This document shows positions 23,596 to 36,540 of a DNA stretch of 64,000 nucleotides, in pieces. Under the pieces are notes generated by a model, which saw only the letters and a list, made by a program, of their open reading frames with translations, was not told where the DNA came from and searched no databases. The DNA comes from Saccoglossus kowalevskii. Its lineage: Eukaryota > Hemichordata > Enteropneusta > Harrimaniidae. The stretch is from the NCBI RefSeq assembly GCF_000003605.2, contig NW_003132772.1, positions 1 through 64,000 of the forward strand. The letters run 5' to 3'. The translations under genes and the position numbers were made by a program. Every line of letters starts with the position of its first letter. Positions within the stretch are counted from its first letter, which is position 1.

Positions 23596-24339
23596 AAATA
23601 CAGGGTGGAGTGGTACGTGTATTAGCATAGTAGAACGTTCTGCCCAGACTCCATAGAAATACAGGGTAGAGTGGTGCGTGTAGTAGCATAGTAGAACGTT
23701 CTGCTCAGACTTCATAGAAATACAGGGTAGAGTGGTACGTGTATTAGCATAGTAGAACGTTCTGCTCAGACTCCATAGAAATACAGGGTAGAGTGGTGCG
23801 TGTATTAGCATAGTAGAACGTTCTGCTCAGACTCCATAGAAATACAGGGTAGAGTGGTGTGTGTATAAGCATAGTAGAACGTTCTGCTCAGACTCCATAG
23901 AAATACAGGGTAGAGTGGCACGTGTATTAGCATAGTAGAACGTTCTGCTCAGACTCCATAGAAATACAGGGTAGAGTGGTGCATGTATTAGCATAGTAGA
24001 ACGTTCTGCTCAGACTCCATAGAAATACAGGGTAGAGTGGTGCGTGTAGTAGCATAGTAGAACGTTCTGCTCAGACTTCATAGAAATACAGGGTAGAGTG
24101 GTACGTGTATTAGCATAGTAGAACGTTCTGCTCAGACTCCATAGAAATACAGTGTAGAGTGGTGCGTGTATTAGCATAGTAGAACGTTCTGCTCAGACTC
24201 CATAGAAATACAGGGTAGAGTGGTGCGTGTATTAGCATAGTAGAACGTTCTGCTCAGACTCCATAGAAATACAGGGTAGAGTGGTGCGTGTATTAGCGTA
24301 GTTGAACGTTCTGCTCAGACTCCATAGAAATACAGGGTA
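23596..24339. repeat. gtgtagtag/gacttcat module, two rounds
   Basis: ggtggag, gcccag, gtgtagtag, gacttcat, gtacg, gtgcg, gtgtgtg, gcacg, gcatg, gtgtagtag, gacttcat, gtacg: the same elements as the 6-mer at 9.58-10.3 kb. Because gtgtagtag removes the usual minus-strand stop, a 103-codon minus-strand open frame happens to span 23500-23811. It is made only of rotated repeat frames and is not a gene. gttgaac with gcgtag near 24300 closes the stretch. Confidence 0.78.
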
Positions 24340-25090
24340 GAGTGGTGCGTGTGTTAGCAACGTAGAACGTTCTGCTCAGACTTCATGGAAATACAGGGTA
24401 GAGTGGTACGTGTACTAGCATTGTAGAACGTTCTGCTCAGACTCCATAGAAATACAGGGTAGAGTGGCACGTGTATTAGCATAGTATAAAGTTCTGCTCA
24501 GACTCCATAGAAATACAGGGTAGAGTGGTGCGTGTATTAGCATAGTAGAACGTTCTGCTCAGACTCCATAGAAAGACAGGGTAGAGTGGTACGTGTATTA
24601 GCGTAGTAGAACGTTCTGCTCAGACTCCATAGAAATACAGGGTAGAGTGGTACGTGTATTAGCATAGTAGAACGTTCTGCTCAGACTCCATAGAAATACA
24701 GGGTAGAGTGGTGCGTGTATTAGCATTGTAGAACGTTCTGCTCAGACTCCATAGAAATACAGGGTAGAGTGGTGCGTGTATTAGCATAGTAGAACGTTCT
24801 GCTCAGACTCCCTAGAAATACAGGGTAGAGTGGTGCGTGTATTAGCATAGTAGAACGTTCTGCTCAGACTCCCTAGAAATACAGGGTAGAGTGGGGCGTG
24901 TATTAGCATAGTAGAACGTTCTGCTCAGACTCCATGGAAATACAGGGTAGAGTGGTACGTGTATTAGCATAGTAGAACGTTCTGCTCAGACTCCATAGAA
25001 ATACAGGGTAGAGTTGTGCATGTATTTGCATAGTAGAACGTTCTGCTCAGACTCCATGGAAATACAGGGTATAGTGGTACGTGTATTAGC
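24340..25090. repeat. Block shared with 52.9-53.55 and 47.6-48.2 kb
   Basis: gtgtgttagcaacg, gacttcatgg, gtactagcattg, gcacg, aaagacaggg, gcgtag, gcattgtag, ccctag twice, gtggggcg, ccatgg. Offset to the 52.9-kb copy is 28,565 bp at both gcaacg (24354/52919) and gcattgtag (24723/53288). The 47.6-kb copy is 5,367 bp upstream of the 52.9-kb one (gcattg 47921/53288; gcacg 47665/53032). This copy alone has gtataaagttc where the others have gaaagttc. Confidence 0.85.
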
Positions 25091-28000
25091 ATAGTAGAAC
25101 GTTCTGCTCTGACTCCATTGAAATACAGGGTAGAGTGGTGCGTGTATTAGCATAGTAGAACGTTCTGCTCAAACTCCATAGAAATACAGGGTAGAGTGGT
25201 GCGTGTATTAGCATAGTAGAACGTTCTGCCCAGACTCCATAGAAATACAGGGTAGAGTGGTGCGTGTATTAGCATAGTAGAACGTTCTGCTCAGACTTTA
25301 TAGAAATACAGGGTAGAGTGGTGCGTGTATTAGCATAGTAGAACGTTCTGCTCAGACTCCATAGAAATACAGGGTAGAGTGGTGTGTGTATTAGCATAGT
25401 AGAACGTTCTGCTCAGACTCCATAGAAATACAGGGTGGAGTGGTACGTGTATTAGCATAGTAGAACGTTCTGCCCAGACTCCATAGAAATACAGGGTAGA
25501 GTGGTGCGTGTATTAGCATAGTAGAACGTTCTGCTCAGACTTCATAGAAATACAGGGTAGAGTGGAGCGTGTATTAGCATAGTAGAACGTTCTGCTCGGA
25601 CTCCATAGAAATACAGGGTAGAGTGGTGTGTTTATTAGCATAGTAGAACGTTCTGCTCAGACTCCATAGAAATACAGGGTAGAGTGGCACGTGTATTAGC
25701 ATAGTAGAACGTTCTGCTCAGACTCCATAGAAATACAGGGTAGAGTGGTGCATGTATTAGCATAGTAGAACGTTCTGCTCAGACTCCATAGAAATACAGG
25801 GTAGAGTGGTGCGTGTAGTAGCATAGTAGAACGTTCTGCTCAGACTTCATAGAAATACAGGGTAGAGTGGTACGTGTATTAGCATAGTAGAACGTTCTGC
25901 TCAGACTCCATAGAAATACAGGGTAGAGTGGTGCGTGTATTAGCATAGTAGAAAGTTCTGCTCAGACTCTATAGAAATACAGGGTAGAGTGGTGTGTTTA
26001 TTAGCATAGTAGAACGTTCTGCTCAGACTCCATAGAAATACAGGGTAGAGTGGCACGTGTATTAGCATAGTAGAACGTTCTGCTCAGACTCAATAGAAAT
26101 ACAGGGTAGAGTGGTGCGTGTATTAGCATAGTAGAACGTTCTGCTCAGACTCCATAGAAATACAGGGTAGAGTGGTGCATGTATTAGCATAGTAGAACGT
26201 TCTGCTCAGACTCCATGGAAATACAGGGTAGAGTGGTACGTGTATTAGCATAGTAGAACGTTCTGCTCAGACTCCATAGAAATACAGGGTAGAGTGGTGC
26301 ATGTATTTGCATAGTAGAACGTTCTGCTCAGACTCCATGGAAATACAGGCTATAGTGGTACGTGTATTAGCATAGTAGAACGTTCTGCTCAGACTCCATA
26401 GAAATACAGGGTAGAGTGGTGCGTGTATTAGCAGATTAGAACGTTCTGCTCAGACTCCATAGAAATACAGGGTGGAGTGGTACGTGTATTAGCATAGTAG
26501 AACGTTCTGCCCAGACTCCATAGAAATACAGGGTAGAGTGGTGCGTGTATTAGCATAGAAAAACGTTCTGCTCAGACTTCATAGAAATACAGGGTAGAGT
26601 GGTGCGTGTATTAGCATAGTAGAACGTTCTGCTCAGACTCCATAGAAATACAGGGTAGAGTGGCACGTGTATTAGCATAGTAGAACGTTCTGCTCAGACT
26701 CCATAGAAATACAGGGTAGAGTGGTGCGAGTAGTAGCATAGTAGAACGTTCTGCTCAGACTTCATAGAAATACAGGGTAGAGTGGTACGTGTATTAGCAT
26801 AGTAGAACGTTCTGCTCAGACTCCATAGAAATACAGGGTAGAGTGGTGCGTGTATTAGCATAGTAGAACGTTCTGCTCAGGCTCCATGGAAATACGGGTA
26901 GAGTGGTGCGTGTATTAGCATAGTAGAACTTTCTGCTCAAACTCCATAGAAATACAGGGTAGAGTGGTGCGTGTATTAGCAGAGTAGAACGTTCTGCTCA
27001 GACTCCATAGAAATACAGGGTGGAGTGGTACGTGTATTAGCATAGTAGAACGTTCTGCTCATACTCCATAGAAAAACAGGGTAGAGTGGTGCGTGTATTA
27101 GCATAGTAGAACGTTCTGCTCAGACTCTATAGAAATACAGGGTAGAGTGGTACGTGTATTAGCATAGTAGAACGTTCTGCTCAGACTCCATAGAAATACA
27201 GGGTAGAGTAGTACGTGTATTAGCATAGTAGAACGTTCTGCTCAGACTCCATAGAAATACAGGGAAGACTGGTGCGTGTATTAGCATAGTAGAACGTTCT
27301 GCTCAGACTCCCTAGAAATACAGGGTAGAGTGGTGCGTGTATTAGCATAGTAGAACGTTCTGCTCAGACTCCATAGAAATACTGTGAAGAGTGGTACGTG
27401 TATTAGCATAGTAGAACGTTCTGCTCAGACTCCATAGAAATACAGGGTAGAGTGGTGCGTGTATTAGCATAGTAGAACGTTCTGCTCAGACTCCATAGAA
27501 ATACAGGGTAGAGTGGTGCGTGTATTAGCATAGTAGAACGTTCTGCTCAGACTCCATAGAAATACAGGGTAGAGTGGTGCGTGTATTAGCATAGTAGAAC
27601 GTTCTGCTCAGACTCCATAGAAATACAGGGATGAGTGGTGCGGTAGTAGCATAGTAGAACGTTCTGCTCAGACTTCATAGAAATACAGGGTAGAGTGGTA
27701 CGTGTATTAGCATAGTAGAACGTTCTGCTCAGACTCCATAGAAATACAGGGTAGAGTGGTGCGTGTATTAGCATAGTAGAACGTTCTGCTCAGACTCTAT
27801 AGAAATACAGGGTAGAGTGGTACGTGTATTAGCATAGTAGAACGTTCTGCTCAGACTCAATAGAAATACAGGGTAGAGTGGTGCGTGTATTAGCATAGTA
27901 GAACGTTCTGCTCAGACTCCATGGAAATACAGGGTAGAGTGGTACGTGTATTAGCATAGTAGAACGTTCTGCTCAGACTCCATAGAAATACAGGGTAGAG

Positions 28001-28719
28001 TGGTGCATGTATTTGCATAGTAGAACGTTCTGCTCAGACTCCATGGAAATACAGGGTATAGTGGTACGTGTATTAGCATAGTAGAACGTTCTGCTCAGAC
28101 TCCATAGAAATACAGGGTAGAGTGGTGCGTGTATTAGCAGAGTAGAACGTTCTGCTCAGACTCCATAGAAATACAGGGTGGAGTGGTACGTGTATTAGCA
28201 TAGTAGAACGTTCTGCCCAGACTCCATAGAAATACAGGGTAGAGTGGTGCGTGTATTAGCATAGTAGAACGTTCTGCTCAGACTTCATAGAAATACAGGG
28301 TAAAGTGGTGCGTGTATTAGCATAGTAGAACGTTCTGCTCAGACTCCATAGAAATACAGGGTAGAGTGGTGTGTGTATTAGCATAGTAGAACGTTCTGCT
28401 CAGACTCCATAGAAATACAGGGTAGAGTGGCACGTGTATTAGCATAGTAGAACGTTCTGCTCAGACTCCATAGAAATACAGGTTAGAGTGGTGCATGTAT
28501 TAGCATAGTAGAACGTTCTGCTCAGACTCCATAGAAATACAGGGTAGAGTGGTGCGTGTATTAGCATAGTAGAACGTTCTGCTCAGACTTCATAGAAATA
28601 CAGGGTAGAGTGGTACGTGTATTAGCATAGTAGAACGTTCTGCTCAGACTCCATAGAAATACAGGGTAGAGTGGTGCGTGTATTAGCATAGTAGAACGTT
28701 CTGCTCAGACTCCATAGAA
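25091..28719. repeat. Shuffled module domain (gcagag-ggtggag-gcccag-gacttcat)
   Basis: About sixty monomers built from short runs seen elsewhere. The series gcagag, ggtggag, gcccag, gacttcat, gtgtgtg, gcacg, gcatg, gtgtagtag recurs in full or in part near 25.2, 25.43, 26.43, 26.97 and 28.13 kb. It alternates with ccatgg, gtgcatgtatttg, tatagtgg runs (26.2, 27.9 kb) and an aagactgg, ccctag, actgtgaagag run (27.26-27.4 kb) related to the 38-mer. No single long duplicate covers it, so it looks like the most reshuffled part of the window. Confidence 0.72.
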
Positions 28720-29160
28720 ATACAGGGTAGAGTGGTACGTGTATTAGCATAGTAGAACGTTCTGCTCAGACTCCATAGAAATACAGGGTAGAGTGGTACG
28801 TGTATTAGCATAGTAGAACGTTCTGCTCAGACTCCATAGAAATACAGGGTAAAGTGGTGCGTGTATTAGCATAGTAGAACGTTCTGCTCAGACTCCATAG
28901 AAATACAGGGTAGAGTGGTGCGTGTATTAGCATAGTAGAACGTTCTGCTCAGACTCCATAGAAATACAGGGTAGAGTGGTGCGTGTATTAGCATAGTAGA
29001 ACGTTCTGCTCAGATTTCATAGAAATACAGGGTAGAGTGGTACGTGTATTAGCAAAGTAGAACGTTCTGCTCAGACTCCATAGAAATACAGGGTAGAGTG
29101 GCACGTGTATTAGCATAGTAGAACGTTCTGCTCAGACTCCATAGAAATACAGGGTAGAGT
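28720..29160. repeat. Copy of 6.83-7.26 kb
   Basis: gtaaagtgg, three gtgcg units, rare gatttcat (29013), gtacg with gcaaag, gcacg. It matches the earlier block at 21,894 bp. The earlier copy has extra private changes (agcgttctg, gtgtatag, gtactgctc, gaaag), so this one is nearer the ancestral form. Confidence 0.8.
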
Positions 29161-31130
29161 GGTGCATGTATTTGCATAGTAGAACGTTCTGCTCAGACTC
29201 CCTAGAAATACAGGGTAGAGTGGTGCGTGTATTAGCATAGTAGAACGTTCTGCTCAGACTCCATAGAAATACAGGGAAGAGTGGTGCGGGTATTAGCATA
29301 GTAGAACGTTCTGCTCAGACTCCATAGAAATACAGGGTAGAGTGGTGCGTGTATTAGCATAGTTGAACGTTCTGCTCAGACTCCATAGAAATACAGGGTA
29401 GAGTGGTGAGTGTATTAGCATAGTAGAACGTTCTGCTCAGACTCCATAGAAATACAGGGTAGAGTGGTACGTGTATTAGCGTAGTAGAACGTTCTGCTCA
29501 GACTCCATAGAAATACAGGGTAGAGTGGTACGTGTATTAGCATAGTAGAACGTTCTGCTCAGAGTCCATAGAAATACAGGGTAGAGTGGTGCGTGTATTT
29601 GCATAGTAGAAAGTTCTGCTCAGACTCCATAGAAATACAGGGTAGAGTGGTGCGTGTATTAGCATAGTAGAACGTTCTGCTCAGACTCCATAGAAATACA
29701 AGGTAGAGTGGTACGTGTATTAGCGTAGTAGAACGTTCTGCTCAGACTCCATAGAAATACAGGGTAGAGTGTTGAGTGTATTAGCATAGTAGAACGTTCT
29801 GCTCAGACTCCATAGAAATACAGGGTAGAGTGGTGCGTGTATTAGCATAGTAGAACGTTCTGCTCAGACTCCCTAGAAATACAGGGTAGAGTGGTGCATG
29901 TATTAGCATAGTAGAACGTTCTGCTCAGACTCCCTAGAAATACAGGGTAGAGTGGTTCGTGTATTACCATAGTAGAACGTTCTGCTCAGACTCCATAGAA
30001 ATACAGGGGAGACTGGTGCGTGTATTAGCATAGTAGAACGTTCTGCTCAGACTCCCTAGAAATACAGGGTAGAGTGGTGCGTGTATTAGCATAGTGAACG
30101 TTCTGCTCAGACTCCATAGAAATACAGGGAAGAGTGGTGCGGGTATTAGCATAGTAGAACGTTCTGCTCAGACGCCATAGAAATACAGGGTAGAGTGGTG
30201 CGTGTATTAGCATAGTAGAACGTTCTGCTCAGACTCCCTAGAAATACAGGGTAGAGTGGTGCGTGTATTAGCATAGTAGAACGTTCTGCTCAGACTCCCT
30301 AGAAATACAGGGTAGAGTGGTTCGTGTATTAGCATAGTAGAACGTTCTGCTCAGACTACATAGAAATACAGGGAAGACTGGTGCGTGTATTAGCATAGTA
30401 GAACGTTCTGCTCAGACTCCCTAGAAATACAGGGTAGAGTGGTGCGTGTATTAGCATAGTAGAACGTTCTGCTCAGACTCCATAGAAATACAGGGAAGAG
30501 TGGTGCGGGTATTAGCATAGTAGAACGTTCTGCTCAGACTCCATAGAAATACAGGGTAGAGTGGTACGTGTATTAGCATAGTAGAACGTTCTGCTCAGAC
30601 TCCATAGAAATACAGGGTAGAGTGGTCCGTGTATTAGCATAGTAGAACGTTCTGCTCAGACTCCATAGAAATACAGGGTAGAGTGGTGCATGTATTAGCA
30701 TAGTAGAACGTTCTGCTCAGACTCCATGGAAATACAAAGTAGAGTGGTACGTGTATTAGCATAGTAGAACGTTCTGCTCAGACTCCATAGAAATACAGGG
30801 TAGAGTGGTGCATGTATTTGCATAGTAGAACGTTCTGCTCAGACTCCCTTAGAAATACAGGGTAGAGTGGTGCGTGTATTAGCATAGTAGAACGTTCTGC
30901 TCAGACTCCATAGAAATACAGGGAAGAGTGGTGCGGGTATTAGCATAGTAGAACGTTCTGCTCAGACTCCATAGAAATACAGGGTAGAGTGGTACGTGTA
31001 TTAGCATAGTAGAACGTTCTGCTCAGACTCCGTAGAAATACAGGGTAGAGTGGTGCGTGTATTAGCATAGTAGAACGTTTAGCTCAGACTCCATAGAAAT
31101 ACAGGGTAGAGTGGTACGTGTATTAGCATT
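29161..31130. repeat. Block shared with 55.7-56.7 kb and 57.7-58.0 kb
   Basis: 29540-30540 (tatttgcat with gaaag, acaaggtag with gcgtag, gttga, ccctag, gtgcatg, gttcgtgtattacc, gactgg, ccctag, gcgggtatt, ccctag twice, gttcg, aagactgg) matches 55671-56671 at 26,131 bp (acaaggtag 29698/55829; gcggg 30140/56271). 29290-29600, with the rare gtgagtg at 29406, instead matches 57740-58050 (57855). 30700-30990 carries another aaatacaaag, gtgcatgtatttg run as at 15.8 and 18.96 kb. Confidence 0.85.
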
Positions 31131-32110
31131 GTAGAACGTTCTGCTCAGACTCCGTAGAAATACAGGGTAGAGTGGTGCGTCGTATTAGCATAGTAGAACG
31201 TTTCTGCTCAGACTGCATAGAAATACAGGGAAGAGTGGTGCGTCGTATTAGCATAGTAGAACGTTCTGCTCAGACTCCATAGAAATACAGGGTAGAGTGG
31301 TACGTGTATTAACATAGTAGAACGTTCTGCTCAGACTTCATAGAAATACAGGGTAGAGTGGTACGTGTATTAGCATAGTAGAACGTTCTGCTCAGACTCC
31401 ATAGAAATACAGGGTAGAGTGGTGCGTGTATTAGCATAGTAGAACGTTCTGCTCATACTCCATAGAAATACAGGGTAGAGTGGTACGTCGTATTAGCATA
31501 GTAGAACGTTCTGCTCAGACTCCATAGAAATACAGGGTAGAGTGGTACGTGTATTAACATAGTAGAACGTTCTGCTCAGACTCCATAGAAATACAGGGTA
31601 GAGTGGTACGTATATTAGCATAGTAGAACGTTCTGCTCAGACTCCATAGAAATACAGGGTAGAGTGGTACGTGTATTAGCATAATAGAACGTTCTGCTCA
31701 GACTCCATAGAAATACAGGGTGGAGTGGTACGTGTATTAACATAGTAGAACGTTCTGCTCAGACTCCATAGAAATACAGGGTAGAGTGGTGCGTCGTATT
31801 AGCATAGTAGAACGTTCTGCTCAGACTGCATAGAAATACAGGGTAGAGTGGTGCGTCGTATTAGCATAGTAGAACGTTCTGCTCAGACTCCATAGAAATA
31901 CAGGGTAGAGTGGTGCGTCGTATTAGCATAGTAGCACGTTCTGCTCAGACTCCATAGAAATACAGGGTAGAGTGGTGCGTCGTATTAGCATAGTAGAATG
32001 TTCTGCTCAGACTCCATAGAAATACAGGGTAGAGTGGTGCGTCGTATTAGCATAGTAGAACGTTCTGCTCAGACTCCATAGAAATACAGTGTAGGGTGGT
32101 GCGTGTATTA
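31131..32110. repeat. Dense 62-bp monomer cluster
   Basis: gtcgtatt units occur near 31187, 31250, 31490, 31793, 31855, 31917, 31979 and 32041, several directly adjacent at 62-bp spacing. The one near 31490 is unusual in combining the gtacg subtype with the extra c. actgcat units accompany them, as at 15.4, 36.4, 37.3, 53.9 and 58.5 kb. This marks the left border of the central domain, which runs to about 41.2 kb. Confidence 0.85.
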
Positions 32111-33980
32111 GCATAGTAGAACGTTCTGCTCAGACTCCATAGAAATACAGGGTAGAGTGGTACGTGTATTAGCATAGTAGAACGTTCGGCTCAGACTCCA
32201 TAGAAATACAGGGTAGAGTGGTGCGTGTATTAGCATAGTAGAACATTCTGCTCAGACTCCATGGAAATACAGGGTAGAGTGGTACGTGTATTAGCATAGT
32301 TGAACGTTCTGCTCAGACTCCATAGAAATACAGGGTAGAGTGGTGCTTGTAATAACATAGTAAAACGTTCTGCTCAGACTCCATAGAAATAGAGGGTAGA
32401 GTGGTACGTGTATTAGCATAGTAGAACGTTCTGCTCAGACTCCATAGAAATACAGGGTAGAGTGGTGCGTGTATAGGATAGTAGAACGTTCTGCTCAGAC
32501 TCCATAGAAATACTGGGTAGAGTGGTGCGTGTATTAGCATATTAGAACATTCTGCTCAGACTCCATAGAAATACAGGCTAGAGTGGTACGTGTATTAGCA
32601 TAGTAGAACGTTCTGCTCAGACTCCATAGATATACAGGGTAGAGAGGCACGTATATTAACATAGTAGAACGTTCTGCTCAGACTCCATAGAAATACAGAG
32701 TAGAGTGGTGCGCGTATAGGATAGTAGAACGTTCTGCTCAGACTCCACAGAAATACAGGGTAGAGAGGCACATGTATTAGCATAGTAGAACGTTCTGCTC
32801 AGACTCCATAGAAATACAGGGTAGAGTGGTACGTGTATTAGCATAGTAGAACGTTCTGCTCAGACTCCACAGAAATACAGGGTAGAGAGGCACGTGTATT
32901 AGCATAGTAGAACGTTCTGCTCAGACTCCATAGAAATACAGGGTAGAGTGGTGCGTGTATTAGCATAGTAGAACGTTCTGCTCATACTCCATAGAAATAC
33001 AGGGTAGAGTGGTGCGTCGTATTAGCATAGTAGCACGTTCGGCTCATACTCCATAGAAATACAGGGTAGAGTGGTGCGTCGTATTAGCATAGTAGAACGT
33101 TCTGCTCAGACTCCATAGAAATACAGGCTAGAGTGGTACGTGTATTAGCATAGTAGAAAGTTCTTCTAAGACTCCATAGAAATACAGGGTAGAGTGGCAC
33201 GTGTATTAGCATAGTAGAACGTTCTGCTCAGACTCCATAGAAATACAGGCTAGAGTGGTACGTGTTTTAGCATAGTAGAACGTTCTTCTCAGACTCCATA
33301 GAAATACAGGGTAGAGTGGTACGTGTATTAGCATAGTTGAACGTTCTGCTCAGACTCCATAGAAATAAAGGGCAGTGTGGTGCGTGTATTAGCATAGTAG
33401 AACGTTCTGCTCAGACTCCATAGAAATACAGGGTGGAGTGGTACGTGTATTAGCATAGCCGAACGTTCTGCTCAGACTCCATAGAAATACAGGGTAGAGT
33501 GGTACGTGTATTAGCATAGTTGAACGTTCTGCTCAGACTCCATAGAAATACGGGGTAGAGTGGTTCGTGTATTAGCATAGCCGAACGTTCTGCTCAGACT
33601 CCATAGAAATACAGGGTAGAGTGGTACGTGTATTAGCATAGTTGAACGTTCTGCTCAGACTCCATAGAAATACGGGGTAGAGTGGTTCGTGTATTAGCAT
33701 AGTAGAACGTTCGGCTCAGACTCCATAGAAATACAGGGTAGAGTGGTGCGTGTATTAGCATAGTAGAACGTTCTGCTCAGACTCCATGGAAATACAGGGT
33801 AGAGTGGTACGTGTATTAACATAGTAGAACGTTCTGCTCAGACTCCATCGAAATACAGGGTAGAATGGTGCGTGTATTAGCATAGTAGAACGTTCTGCTC
33901 AGACTCCATAGAAATACAGGGTAGAGTGGTGCGTGTATTAGCATAGTAGAACGTTCTGCTCAGACTCCATAGAAATACAG
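32110..33980. repeat. 32-mer tandem duplication, copy 1 (1,952-bp offset)
   Basis: Repeated immediately downstream at 34062-35810. Markers: gttcggctc (32161/34113 for the unit), gtgcttgtaataac, tataggatag, catagata with gaggcacgtatatt, ccacag, ttcttctaag (33161/35113), ggtggag (33431/35383), all 1,952 bp = 32 x 61. This copy alone carries a local two-monomer (122-bp) duplication at about 33461-33690 (tagccgaac at 33461 and 33583), after which the offset falls to 1,830. Confidence 0.9.
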
Positions 33981-36540
33981 GGTAGAGTGGTAGTGTGTTA
34001 GCATAGTAAAACGTTCTGCTCAGACTCCATAGAAATACAGGGTAGAGTGGTGCGTCGTATTAGCATAGTAGAACGTTCTGCTCAGACTCCATAGAAATAC
34101 ATGGTAGAGTGGTACGTGTATTAGCATAGTAGAACGTTCGGCTCAGACTCCATAGAAATACAGGGTAGAGTGGTGCGTGTATTAGCATAGTAGAACATTC
34201 TGCTCAGACTCCATGGAAATACAGGGTAGAGTGGTACGTGTATTAGCATAGTTGAACGTTCTGCTCAGACTCCATAGAAATACAGGGTAGAGTGGTGCTT
34301 GTAATAACATAGTAAAACGTTCTGCTCAGACTCCATAGAAATAGAGGGTAGAGTGGTACGTGTATTAGCATAGTAGAACGTTCTGCTCAGACTCCATAGA
34401 AATACAGGGTAGAGTGGTGCGTGTATAGGATAGTAGAACGTTCTGCTCAGACTCCATAGAAATACTGGGTAGAGTGGTGCGTGTATTAGCATATTAGAAC
34501 ATTCTGCTCAGACTCCATAGAAATACAGGCTAGAGTGGTACGTGTATTAGCATAGTAGAACGTTCTGCTCAGACTCCATAGATATACAGGGTAGAGAGGC
34601 ACGTATATTAACATAGTAGAACGTTCTGCTCAGACTCCATAGAAATACAGGGTAGAGTGGTGCGTGTATAGGATAGTAGAACGTTCTGCTCAGACTCCAC
34701 AGAAATACAGGGTAGAGAGGCACGTGTATTAGCATAGTAGAACGTTCTGCTCAGACTCCATAGAAATACAGGGTAGAGTGGTACGTGTATTAGCATAGTA
34801 GAACGTTCTGCTCAGACTCCACAGAAATACAGGGTAGAGAGGCACGTGTATTAGCATAGTAGAACGTTCTGCTCAGACTCCATAGAAATACAGTGTAGAG
34901 TGGTGCGTGTATTAGCATAGTAGAACGTTCTGCTCATACTCCATAGAAATACAGGGTAGAGTGGTGCGTCGTATTAGCATAGTAGCACGTTCGGCTCATA
35001 CTCCATAGAAATACAGGGTAGAGTGGTGCGTCGTATTAGCATAGTAGAACGTTCTGCTCAGACTCCATAGAAATACAGGCTAGAGTGGTGCGTGTATTAG
35101 CATAGTAGAACGTTCTTCTAAGACTCCATAGAAATACAGGGTAGAGTGGCACGTGTATTAGCATAGTAGAACGTTCTGCTCAGACTCCATAGAAATACAG
35201 GCTAGAGTGGTACGTGTTTTAGCATAGTAGAACGTTCTTCTCAGACTCCATAGAAATACAGGGTAGAGTGGTACGTGTATTAGCATAGTTGAACGTTCTG
35301 CTCAGACTCCATAGAAATACAGGGCAGAGTGGTGCGTGTATTAGCATAGTAGAACGTTCTGCTCAGACTCCATAGAAATACAGGGTGGAGTGGTACGTGT
35401 ATTAGCATAGCAGAACGTTCTGCTCAGACTCCATAGAAATACAGGGTAGAGTGGTACGTGTATTAGCATAGTTGAACGTTCTGCTCAGACTCCATAGAAA
35501 TACGGGGTAGAGTGGTTCGTGTATTAGCATAGTAGAACGTTCGGCTCAGACTCCATAGAAATACAGGGTAGAGTGGTGCGTGTATTAGCATAGTAGAACG
35601 TTCTGCTCAGACTCCATGGAAATACAGGGTAGAGTGGTACGTGTATTAACATAGTAGAACGTTCTGCTCAGTCTCCATCGAAATACAGGGTAGAATGGTG
35701 CGTGTATTAGCATAGTAGAACGTTCTGCTCAGACTCCATAGAAATACAGGGTAGAGTGGTGCGTGTATTAGCATAGTAGAACGTTCTGCTCAGACTCCAT
35801 AGAAATACAGGGTAGAGTGGTAGTGTATTAGCATAGTAGAACGTTCTGCTCAGACTCCATAGAAATACAGGGTAGAGTGGTACGTGTATTAACATAGTAG
35901 AACGTTCTGCTCAGACTCCATAGAAATACAGGGTAGAGTGGTACGTGATTTAGCATAGTAGAACGTTCTGCTCAGACTCCATAGAAGTACAGGGTAGAAT
36001 GGTGCGTGTATTAGCATAGTAGAACGTTCTGCTCAGACTCCATAGAAATACAGGGTAGAGTGGTGCGTGTATTAGCATAGTAGCACGTTCTGCTCATACT
36101 CCATAGAAATACAGGGTAGAGTGGTACGTGTATTAGCATAGTAGAACGTTCTGCTCAGACTCCATAGAAATACAGGGTAAAGTGGTACGTGATTTAGCAT
36201 AGTAGAACGTTCTGCTCAGACTCCATAGAAGTACAGGGTAGAATGGTGCTTGTATTAGCATAGTAGAACGTTCTGCTCAGACTCCATAGAAATACAGGGT
36301 AGAGTGGTGCGTGTATTAGCATAGTAGCACCTTCTGCTCATACTCCATAGAAATACAGGGTAGAGCGGTGCGTCGTATTAGCATAGTAGAACGTTCTGCT
36401 CAGACTGCATAGAAATACAGGGTAGAGTGGTGCGTCGTATTAGCATAGTAGAACGTTCTGCTCAGACTCCATAGAAATACAGGGTAGAGTGGTGCGTCGT
36501 ATTAGCATAGTAGCACGTTCTGCTCAGACTCCATAGAAAT
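33980..36540. repeat. 32-mer copy 2 inside a 2.5-kb block repeated at the right edge
   Basis: Runs from the 60-bp gtagtgtgtt unit (33991) through copy 2 of the 32-mer to gagcggtgcgtcg (36361). The entire stretch recurs at 61512-64000 with a constant 27,532-bp offset at both ends. Inside, the 35.9-36.1 kb part has a gtgcg/gcacg monomer that the other copy lacks, while that copy has an extra gtacgtgattt monomer. The two differences cancel in length. Confidence 0.9.

Noticed and set aside
31070-31095. Possible unique sequence at gtttagctc
   Set aside because: It is a small local change in an otherwise normal monomer, and the same form recurs at 43.36 and 49.58 kb.
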